A DNA stretch of 6,924 nt from JANNRR01 sp031401675 (GTDB lineage Bacteria > Pseudomonadota > Alphaproteobacteria > Rhodobacterales > Rhodobacteraceae): positions 1-6,924 of the forward strand of contig JANNRR010000106.1 of assembly GCA_031401675.1 (NCBI GenBank), given 5' to 3'. This document shows positions 1 to 4,983 of the stretch, in pieces (the first letter of the stretch is position 1; each line of letters starts with the position of its first letter). The notes beneath the pieces are model-generated. The model saw only the letters and a program-made list of their open reading frames with translations. It was not told the DNA's origin and did no database searches. Position numbers and translations under genes: made by a program.

Positions 1-961
1 AATACGACAGGCTTTCGGTGGCGGCATAGGTCAGCCATTCGTCGATCGTCAGGCCGTTGCCTTTCGATTTCGAAATCTTCTGCCCGTGTTCGTCCAGGAA
101 CAGCTCGTAAGTCATGTGGTTCGGCTTGCGCCCGCCCAGCACCTCGCAGATGCCGTCATAGATCGGGGTGTTGGTGGAATGGTCCTTGCCGTACATCTCG
201 AAATCGACATCCAGCGCCGCCCAGCGCGCGCCGAAATCCGGCTTCCATTGCAGCTTCACCCGGCCGCCGGTCACCGGCACGGTCCATTCCTTGCCGGTTT
301 CGTCGTCAAAGGTGATGGTGCCATCCCTGGCATTCACCTCTTTCATCGGCACATACATCACCCGGCCCGAGTCGGGATGGATCGGCAGGAAACAGGAATA
401 GGTCTGCTGCCGCTCTTCGCGCAGGGATGCCATCATGATGGCCATGATCGCGTCATAGCGCTCGCAGGCCAGCAGCAGCGTCGCATCGAAGCGCCCGGAT
501 TTGTAGAATTCGGTGGCGCTGATGAATTCATACTCGAACCCGAACGTGTCCAGAAACCGCCGCAGCATCGCGTTGTTATGGGCGCCAAAGCTTTCGAACT
601 GGCCATAGGGGTCCGGCACCGAGGTCAGCGGCATCTGCATGTGCTGGCGCAACATCTGCTGGTTCGGAACATTCTCGGGCACCTTGCGCATGCCGTCGAC
701 ATCGTCGGAAAACACGATCAGCCGCGTCGGGATGTCGGACACCAGTTCGAACGCCCTGCGGATCATCGTGGTGCGCGCCACTTCGCCGAAGGTCCCGATG
801 TGCGGCAGACCCGAAGGGCCATAGCCGGTTTCGAACAGCACGTGTCCCTTGGCCGACGGTGCCTTCTCAAAGCGTTTCACCAGCGCCCGCGCTTCTTCGA
901 ACGGCCAGGCTTTGGAGGCGAGGGCGGCATCGCGCAAGGTGGTCATATCGGCACATTTCAT
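1..961 (-). CDS. lysK: Lysyl-tRNA synthetase, class I (3' end outside window)
   Basis: The gene charges tRNA-Lys with lysine in the cytoplasm, using ATP. Reading from 961 toward 1 gives 320 open codons that run off the left edge. The class I Rossmann signature is present: the HIGH-type motif is PHIGT at residues 53-57, preceded by GYGPSGL, and the KMSKS-type motif is KISKS at 295-299. The stretch between them, including VKLQWKPDFGARW around 235-247 and YGKDH around 257-261, fits the archaeal-type class I LysRS family, not class II LysS. The family is usually a little over 500 residues, so about 60% is here; the missing part is the C-terminal anticodon-binding region. The start is uncertain: ATG at 961 gives MKCADMTTLRDAAL, and an in-frame ATG at 946 gives MTTLRDAAL. 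The shorter form fits the usual family N-terminus as I know it; neither has a clear Shine-Dalgarno sequence. It is divergent from the TerB-like gene. Confidence 0.95.
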   Translation of the reverse strand, partial: MKCADMTTLRDAALASKAWPFEEARALVKRFEKAPSAKGHVLFETGYGPSGLPHIGTFGEVARTTMIRRAFELVSDIPTRLIVFSDDVDGMRKVPENVPNQQMLRQHMQMPLTSVPDPYGQFESFGAHNNAMLRRFLDTFGFEYEFISATEFYKSGRFDATLLLACERYDAIMAIMMASLREERQQTYSCFLPIHPDSGRVMYVPMKEVNARDGTITFDDETGKEWTVPVTGGRVKLQWKPDFGARWAALDVDFEMYGKDHSTNTPIYDGICEVLGGRKPNHMTYELFLDEHGQKISKSKGNGLTIDEWLTYAATESLSY

Positions 962-996
962 CTGACGGCGCGGCCCCGTGCCCCGCCAAGGTCCGG

Positions 997-1025
997 TTCC
1001 TATTGCCCGCATCGCGTCGCGTCAA
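997..1025 (-). promoter_or_regulatory. Candidate lysK promoter
   Basis: On the minus strand there is a TTGACG -35 box (1020-1025) and a weak TAGGAA -10 box (997-1002), separated by 17 bp. This lies about 36 nt upstream of the longer lysK start. The -35 box is close to consensus, while the -10 box matches at only three of six positions. The position in a short divergent gap supports it; no start site is known. Confidence 0.4.
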
Positions 1026-1031
1026 TAATCT
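1003..1031 (+). promoter_or_regulatory. Candidate promoter for the TerB-like gene
   Basis: TTGCCC (1003-1008) could be a -35 box, with TAATCT (1026-1031) as the -10 box after 17 bp, or AATAAT (1024-1029) after 15 bp. The GTG start lies about 33 nt downstream. The boxes overlap the candidate lysK promoter on the other strand, so the two transcripts could compete for RNA polymerase. Neither box pair is strong. Confidence 0.3.
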
Positions 1032-1050
1032 AGCGACCAGGACCCAGCCA

Positions 1051-1055
1051 AAGGA
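1051..1055 (+). promoter_or_regulatory. Ribosome binding site supporting a GTG start
   Basis: AAGGA lies 8 nt before the GTG at 1064. There is no better-placed ATG in this frame, so this site decides the start of the TerB-like gene. Confidence 0.7.
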
Positions 1056-1063
1056 CAGCCATT

Positions 1064-1486
1064 GTGAACGCCGAAACCCCGCCGCTGTCGCCACAGGACA
1101 GCCTGGTTGCCATCATGATCGCGGTTTCGGCCTCGGATCAGCCGATCCGCACTGCCGAACTGGTGGCGATCCAGCAGCTGGTGAACTATCTGCCGGTGTT
1201 CGCGGGCTATGACACCGACCGGTTCCGCGAAGTGGCGCAGATCGTGTTCGACCTGTTCGAGGTCGAAGAAGGGCTTGATGCGCTGTTCGGCCTCGTGCGC
1301 GACACATTGCCCGCGCGGCTGAACGAAACCGCTTATGCGCTGGCCTGCGATGTTGCCGCTTCGGACGGCAAGCTGGGGCAGACCGAACTGCGGCTGCTGG
1401 AGGAGATCCGCGACGAACTGGACATCGACCGGCTGCACGCCGCCGCCATCGAACGCGGGGCACGGGCCCGGCACATGAAGGCGTAA
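1064..1486 (+). CDS. TerB-family (tellurite resistance TerB-like) protein
   Basis: This is a 140-residue cytoplasmic protein with no signal peptide or membrane segment. It is a single all-helical TerB-like domain. Two similar segments are visible: SASDQPIRTAELVAIQQL at about 21-38 and AASDGKLGQTELRLLEEI at about 98-115. Each has Ala/Ser-Ser-Asp, six residues, then Glu-Leu, which is the repeated acidic motif of the TerB fold and is thought to bind metal ions. In the family, TerB acts in ter stress and phage-defence clusters, but single-domain TerB proteins outside such clusters are common and their role is mostly unknown. No other ter gene is visible here, so tellurite resistance should not be assumed. 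The start is GTG with AAGGA 8 nt upstream. It is transcribed alone, divergent from lysK and convergent with the Hint-like gene. Confidence 0.85.
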   Translation: MNAETPPLSPQDSLVAIMIAVSASDQPIRTAELVAIQQLVNYLPVFAGYDTDRFREVAQIVFDLFEVEEGLDALFGLVRDTLPARLNETAYALACDVAASDGKLGQTELRLLEEIRDELDIDRLHAAAIERGARARHMKA

Positions 1487-1507
1487 GGGTCTGCGGGCGC
1501 GCGGGTT

Positions 1508-1528
1508 GCGGGGGCGCGGGGCCCCCGC
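1508..1528. terminator. GC-rich hairpin between convergent genes
   Basis: A perfect 8-bp stem, GCGGGGGC (1508-1515) with GCCCCCGC (1521-1528), encloses a 5-nt loop. It starts 21 nt after the TerB-like stop and lies 27 nt beyond the Hint-like stop, so it could end both transcripts. Only a short TTT (1531-1533) follows on the plus strand and there is no U-run on the minus strand, so it is a weak intrinsic terminator by sequence. Confidence 0.5.
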
Positions 1529-1555
1529 CGTTTGCCATCGGTCATGCACAGAGTC

Positions 1556-2203
1556 CTAGGCCGCCTGCCCGATCTCGCCGGTGGACAGCGCCCCCTGCTC
1601 CAGCAGCGCCAGCAGCGCTTCGGACTGGCCTTGGGTCAGCGTCAGGAAGAAGTCGGAGCGCAGGCCTTCGCCGTCCGTTGCACCCACCGACGGACAGTGG
1701 AACAGCACGCCGGTATTGCCGTACACCACGTCCTCCTCGTCGAAGCGCAGGGTGATCACCTCGATCAGGCCGCGCGGACGCACCCGGGTGATGCCGCGAA
1801 AACCCTCCAGCGCGGCACCGGGCACCAGCGTGGCGGCGTCGCCAAAGATTTCCTCGGCATAGATGGTTTCCAGCAGCACGTGCTGTTCCGGCAGGATATA
1901 GAAGGCCGAGCAGTTGTTCAGCACGCCGCCGGGCACCAGCAGCAGCCCGTCCGGGCAGGTGTCGGCATTGCCGGGCTCGAAGTAGCTGCGGTCGACCTTG
2001 GCGACGCGGCGCAGACCGGCATAGGTCTGCACCTTCATCCCCGACAACAGCGATTCGACCGGCAGCCAGCCCTTTTCGGTTTCGACCCTGGTGCCGGCGA
2101 TGATGCCGGACCGGGCCGGGGCACGCAGCCCGACAAGGCTCAGCGCGTCAACCTCGTGCTGTTCGTCACGGGCGAAAGTGGTGGTGTGATTGTGCAGGGA
2201 CAT
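1556..2203 (-). CDS. Hint-domain (Hedgehog/intein-like) protein
   Basis: This is a 215-residue protein with no clear signal peptide or membrane segment. Residues about 31-170 resemble a Hint domain of the kind common in Rhodobacteraceae. The N-terminal block is GIIAGTRVETEKGWLPVESL (33-52), where GT followed by 'V-E-T-x-x-G-W-x-P-V-E' is the typical beginning. The central LPEQHVLLE (104-112) matches the usual 'SPQHRVLL' block, with His108. A late block, VVYGNTGVLFHCPS, lies at 159-172. Self-processing Hint domains normally have Cys four residues before the Gly of the GT pair; here that position is Gly33, so splicing or autocleavage by the standard route looks lost. The substrate and role are unknown. 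The ATG at 2203 is chosen because AAGGAAGGAA lies 7 nt upstream; the frame stays open to an ATG at 2317, but that extension is Arg-rich and unconvincing. It is a single gene, convergent with the TerB-like gene. Confidence 0.75.
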   Translation of the reverse strand: MSLHNHTTTFARDEQHEVDALSLVGLRAPARSGIIAGTRVETEKGWLPVESLLSGMKVQTYAGLRRVAKVDRSYFEPGNADTCPDGLLLVPGGVLNNCSAFYILPEQHVLLETIYAEEIFGDAATLVPGAALEGFRGITRVRPRGLIEVITLRFDEEDVVYGNTGVLFHCPSVGATDGEGLRSDFFLTLTQGQSEALLALLEQGALSTGEIGQAA

Positions 2204-2210
2204 TCGGGAG

Positions 2211-2220
2211 TTCCTTCCTT
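2211..2220 (-). promoter_or_regulatory. Strong ribosome binding site of the Hint-like gene
   Basis: AAGGAAGGAA is a doubled Shine-Dalgarno sequence that ends 7 nt before the ATG at 2203. It is the best ribosome binding site in the window and rules in favour of the 2203 start over the in-frame ATG at 2317. Confidence 0.75.
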
Positions 2221-2375
2221 GTTTTCTTGCGCGGCAACCATTGTGGTGCCGCCTGTCCAGATCGCGCCCGGATCGTGCCACTTTCCGGACTTGATCGCGG
2301 CGGAATTGCGGCACCATTTCAGCAATGGCGGCAAAGCAGGCAGCATTGCGGCATTTTGTGGGTGGCCGGAAATCG

Positions 2376-2400
2376 CGTTAAAGCGATGGAAAGGTTAACG
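2376..2400. repeat. Inverted repeat CGTTAA-N13-TTAACG
   Basis: CGTTAA (2376-2381) and TTAACG (2395-2400) are a perfect 6-bp inverted pair about 170-200 bp upstream of the Hint-like start. The minus strand reads GTTAACC at one arm, a possible CtrA half site, but the 13-nt gap does not fit the usual TTAA-N7-TTAA. It could be an operator for an unknown regulator. Confidence 0.35.
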
Positions 2401-2439
2401 ATTCCTTGCAGTAGGTTTTTCGCCTCTACCCGATTCCGG

Positions 2440-2464
2440 CGCCGCCCAGTGATTCGGGGCGGCG
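2440..2464. repeat. GC-rich inverted repeat, 8-bp stem
   Basis: CGCCGCCC (2440-2447) pairs perfectly with GGGCGGCG (2457-2464) around a 9-nt loop. No U-run follows on either strand, so it is not a standard intrinsic terminator. Confidence 0.6.
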
Positions 2465-2488
2465 ATCGGGCCGGGTTTAGGCCGCGAT

Positions 2489-2522
2489 GGCCGGGCCAGT
2501 GATCCGAACGGCTGGCCCGGCC
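2489..2522. repeat. GC-rich inverted repeat, 11-bp stem
   Basis: GGCCGGGCCAG (2489-2499) pairs perfectly with CTGGCCCGGCC (2512-2522) around a 12-nt loop. This is the longest perfect stem seen in the window. It has no U-run on either side and lies about 190 bp downstream of the dacB stop. It may stabilise or end the dacB transcript, or be part of a repeat family; only one copy is in view. Confidence 0.6.
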
Positions 2523-2664
2523 AGGGTTTCACAGGCCGAAGGCAGGAGTTTGACGGGAAGTTGGCAAGGGCCGCCCGCCACAATCCGGCCGGAATGGGCT
2601 TTGCCTGCCGGAACCGGCAATTGCGGCGAAACCGGGCCGATCCTGTGCCCGGGCACCGGGTGTG

Positions 2665-2699
2665 GCGCGGTTGCCGGGGCTGGCAATCCAACACCGCGC
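2665..2699 (-). terminator. Composite stem-loop just after dacB
   Basis: An outer stem of GCGCGGT (2665-2671) with ACCGCGC (2693-2699) can enclose an inner TGCC/GGCA stem (2672-2675 with 2682-2685). It begins 10 nt beyond the dacB stop on the minus strand. No U-run follows, so it is more likely a weak or factor-dependent terminator or an mRNA 3'-end stabiliser than a classic intrinsic terminator. Confidence 0.4.
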
Positions 2700-2709
2700 G
2701 GGGCGCAGA

Positions 2710-4227
2710 TCACGCGCCGTAGACGCTCGCCCAACGGGCAATCAGCCCCTGTTGCAGGCGGCGGGCCCGCTTGGCCCAGGCCTGACCGCCCTCGGGCTGT
2801 TCGCGTTCGGCCATCGGCACCCGGTCGCGCCGCGCCGCGTCCGCGGCAAAGATTGCAAAGGCCAGGTCGGTGCCGTTCGCCGTGGTGGCGTACCCCGCCA
2901 GACCCGAGACGAAGTTGAGCGTGCCGGTCTTGGCGGCGATCCGGACCGGGTGGTCGGTGATTTCGTTACCGTTGGCATCGCGCAGCCCGGAGGATCGCAG
3001 GATGCCGCGCAGCGGGCTGCCGGGGGCGGCGCGGACCAGCGCCCTGACCATGTCGCCGGGCGCGATCCGGGTGGCGCCGCCAAGACCGGAGTGATCGACA
3101 AACCGCGCGGTTTTCAAACCGAAGGTCTGGCCCGCCCAGGTGCTCATCCGTCCGGCAGATGCCGTCAGGGTGGCACCCCTGGCCCCATGCGCGGCGCTGG
3201 CGGTCAGGCCCAGCACCTCGGCAGTCATGTTGGTGGAAAAGCGCAGCATGTCGCGCAGGATGCCGGTCAGATCGTCGCTGACATGCTGCACCAGTTTTGT
3301 GCCCTGCGGCGCGGATTGGCGAAGCTGCGGCGCAGGCAGCGTGATTCCCTGTGCGGCGGCCAGCCACTGAAACGCCTCGCCCGCGTACAGCGCCGGGCGG
3401 CGCACCGGCAACCAGCGGCTGCCCTCGGCACCAAGGGCGGCCCGGGCAACCGTCCATTGGTCGGTACCGCCAGCGCTGGCATAGGTATAAAGCGGCGCGG
3501 CGCGGTCCACCACCTGCATCGTCGCCATACGGACACGCGGACGATAAAGGTCGGACCTTGCATCCATGCTGATGGCATAGTCCTGGCCGCTGCGCCGCCA
3601 TTCGAAATAGACCCGGTTGAAATTCAGGTTCAACCCGGAAACCGCCGGATTGTAGCCGACATGCTCGGGTTGACCGGCATCGATCTGCGGGATCGATGGC
3701 AGCGCACCATCCCACACCAGAAACCGGCCGCCAATACCCCGCACACCGGCAGCCTTCAGCGCCTGCGCCATTGCCGCCAGATGGTCGGTGGACAGGGTCG
3801 GATCGCCCGACCCGGCCAAGATCAGATCGCCGGCGATCTGACCGGCCTGCACCGGGCCGGTAGCGATCAGGCGGGTGGCAAACCGGTACGACGGACCCAG
3901 CGCATCCAGCGCATAGAGCGCCGTCATGGTCTTGGCGACGCTGGCGGGCGGCAGGCCGAGGGTGGCGTTGACCGATTCCAGCACCAGCCCGGTGGCCGCA
4001 TCCGCCACCACAAAGCCGACAACACCCCCCAGACTGGCTGCCTCGATCAGCGCCTGGGCTGGCGTTGACGATACGGAGCGCGGGCTGGCCGATACGTTTG
4101 TGGCACCTGGGCGGCGGTGCGGGACCGGCGAGGCGGCGGGAGCCTCGGCCCAGACCGGACCGGCGGCACCGGCCAGGAGGCCTGCCAGCAGACTGCGGCG
4201 GGAAAGATCGAAGGATCGCGGGCTCAT
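2710..4227 (-). CDS. dacB: D-alanyl-D-alanine carboxypeptidase/endopeptidase (PBP4-type, S13)
   Basis: The enzyme removes the terminal D-Ala from peptidoglycan stem peptides and cleaves cross-bridges in the periplasm. All three penicillin-binding motifs are present in order: SVAK (96-99, nucleophile Ser96), STN (331-333) and KTG (433-435). GSGDPTL (139-145) and DHSGLGG (378-384) are further S13-family blocks. The large insert between the first two motifs is normal for PBP4, and 505 residues is close to the usual size. The N-terminus has a signal peptide with a twin-arginine-like start (LSRRSLLAG, 8-16), a short hydrophobic run and a likely cleavage after VWA (25-27). After this comes a low-complexity Pro/Ser/Ala linker to about residue 57. 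The ATG lies 8 nt after the nadD stop with no strong ribosome binding site, so translation is probably coupled to nadD. The product could work mainly as a carboxypeptidase or as an endopeptidase; sequence does not decide. Confidence 0.93.
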   Translation of the reverse strand: MSPRSFDLSRRSLLAGLLAGAAGPVWAEAPAASPVPHRRPGATNVSASPRSVSSTPAQALIEAASLGGVVGFVVADAATGLVLESVNATLGLPPASVAKTMTALYALDALGPSYRFATRLIATGPVQAGQIAGDLILAGSGDPTLSTDHLAAMAQALKAAGVRGIGGRFLVWDGALPSIPQIDAGQPEHVGYNPAVSGLNLNFNRVYFEWRRSGQDYAISMDARSDLYRPRVRMATMQVVDRAAPLYTYASAGGTDQWTVARAALGAEGSRWLPVRRPALYAGEAFQWLAAAQGITLPAPQLRQSAPQGTKLVQHVSDDLTGILRDMLRFSTNMTAEVLGLTASAAHGARGATLTASAGRMSTWAGQTFGLKTARFVDHSGLGGATRIAPGDMVRALVRAAPGSPLRGILRSSGLRDANGNEITDHPVRIAAKTGTLNFVSGLAGYATTANGTDLAFAIFAADAARRDRVPMAEREQPEGGQAWAKRARRLQQGLIARWASVYGA

Positions 4228-4235
4228 GGCGTTGT

Positions 4236-4871
4236 TTAACCGCCGCCCTGTCCGGCAGGCAAGCCCCTGTCAGGCAGCCACGCCCCCTCGGCCCGCAGCG
4301 CACTGGACGAAATCGCCATCAGCGGCACGTTCAGAAAGCACCAGGCCGGGGCGGGGCGCAGGGCCAACCCGGCAGCAGCGCGCGGCGGCACCCGGTCCAC
4401 CGCATAGCGTTCCGCCGCCTTGGACATCCGCGCCGCGATCCGTGTGCCCGGGCGCGCCAGCACCCCAACCGGGACATGGTCCATGATCCACTCCCACCGC
4501 TCCCAGCGGTGAAAGCTGGCCAGATTGTCGGCCCCCATCAACCAGACGAACCGCACCCCGGGATAAAGCGGCAGCAACCGCTCCAGCGTTTCGGCGGTGT
4601 AGCGGGTGCCGAACCGAGCCTCGATATCGGTGACCTGGACGCGCGGATGCCGCATGACTGCCTTAGCCTTTGCCAGCCGCGCCGCCATCGGTGCCGGCCC
4701 CTGCGCCTTCAAGGGGTTGCCGGGCGAGACCAGCCACCAGACCCGGTCGAGCCGGAAATGCTTCAGCGCCGCGCGCGTGATGTGGGCATGGCCGTGATGG
4801 GCCGGATCGAACGACCCGCCAAGCAGGCCGACGCGCATGCCGGGGGTCGCGATGGGAAAGCCGTGCCGCAT
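4236..4871 (-). CDS. nadD: Nicotinate-nucleotide adenylyltransferase
   Basis: The enzyme joins nicotinate mononucleotide and ATP to give deamido-NAD, the shared late step of de novo and salvage NAD synthesis in the cytoplasm. The nucleotidyltransferase signature GGSFDPAHHGH is at residues 18-28. GADN (113-116) and ISSSALR (187-193) match the later NadD motifs; the last is usually ISSTxxR, so Ser replaces Thr. At 211 residues it has the normal length. The ATG at 4871 is supported by AAGG within a G-rich run (4876-4883) about 8 nt upstream. A second in-frame ATG at residue 12 comes just before the signature and is less likely. It is the first gene of a two-gene minus-strand unit with dacB (8-bp gap) and is divergent from ettA. 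In many alphaproteobacteria nadD lies near rsfS and rlmH; those genes are not next to it here. Confidence 0.95.
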   Translation of the reverse strand: MRHGFPIATPGMRVGLLGGSFDPAHHGHAHITRAALKHFRLDRVWWLVSPGNPLKAQGPAPMAARLAKAKAVMRHPRVQVTDIEARFGTRYTAETLERLLPLYPGVRFVWLMGADNLASFHRWERWEWIMDHVPVGVLARPGTRIAARMSKAAERYAVDRVPPRAAAGLALRPAPAWCFLNVPLMAISSSALRAEGAWLPDRGLPAGQGGG

Positions 4872-4972
4872 GCGGCCCCCCTTCGGCCAAAGGAATTTCG
4901 ACGCAAAGGCGTAGGCCCGCCTCGTTGCCCTTGTCCAGCATTATCGCTACATGGGGCGCAGCGCGGGCCTTT

Positions 4973-4978
4973 GGGGGA
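4973..4978 (+). promoter_or_regulatory. Ribosome binding site of ettA
   Basis: GGGGGA lies 5 nt before the ATG at 4984. This supports 4984 over the in-frame ATG at 4951, whose extra 11 residues (MGRSAGLWGNI) are not part of the family. I could not assign a promoter for either gene in the 112-bp gap between nadD and ettA. Confidence 0.6.
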
Positions 4979-4983
4979 ACATC

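Larger units (their letters stand above)
2204..2709. other. Gene-free structured intergenic region
   Basis: These 506 bp lie between the start of the Hint-like gene and the stop of dacB, both on the minus strand. Several frames are open here, but their translations are Pro/Arg/Gly/Ala-rich, lack recognisable motifs and have no good ribosome binding sites, so I call no gene. The half near the Hint-like gene (2204-2430) is less GC-rich and is where its promoter should lie; no convincing -35/-10 pair was found. The half near dacB (2431-2709) is very GC-rich and carries the inverted repeats listed separately. An unrecognised small RNA cannot be excluded. Confidence 0.6.

Noticed and set aside
86..1033. 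315-codon open frame on the plus strand at the left end
   Set aside because: It is antisense to lysK, which carries clear HIGH and KMSKS-type motifs; the plus-strand translation has no recognisable domain.
1064..1486. Tellurite-resistance or phage-defence ter cluster
   Set aside because: Only one TerB-like gene is present, flanked by lysK and a Hint-like gene; no TerC, TerD or TerY partner is visible.
2266..2280. Sigma-54-like element upstream of the Hint-like gene
   Set aside because: On the minus strand TGGCAC matches the -24 box, but the -12 box reads GGGC where TTGC is expected, and no enhancer site was seen.
2204..2317. N-terminal extension of the Hint-like gene to an ATG at 2317
   Set aside because: The 38 extra residues are Arg-rich and unlike a conserved domain, while a strong ribosome binding site fits the ATG at 2203.
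2662..4068. 468-codon open frame on the plus strand opposite dacB
   Set aside because: It is entirely antisense to a gene with all S13 motifs. Its translation is rich in Arg, Gly, Gln and His with no domain, and it lacks a good ribosome binding site. GC-rich third positions explain its length.
4924..4953. Promoter for ettA or nadD in the divergent gap
   Set aside because: TTGCCC with TACATG after 17 bp on the plus strand, and a GATAAT on the minus strand without a matching -35 box, are too weak to call.
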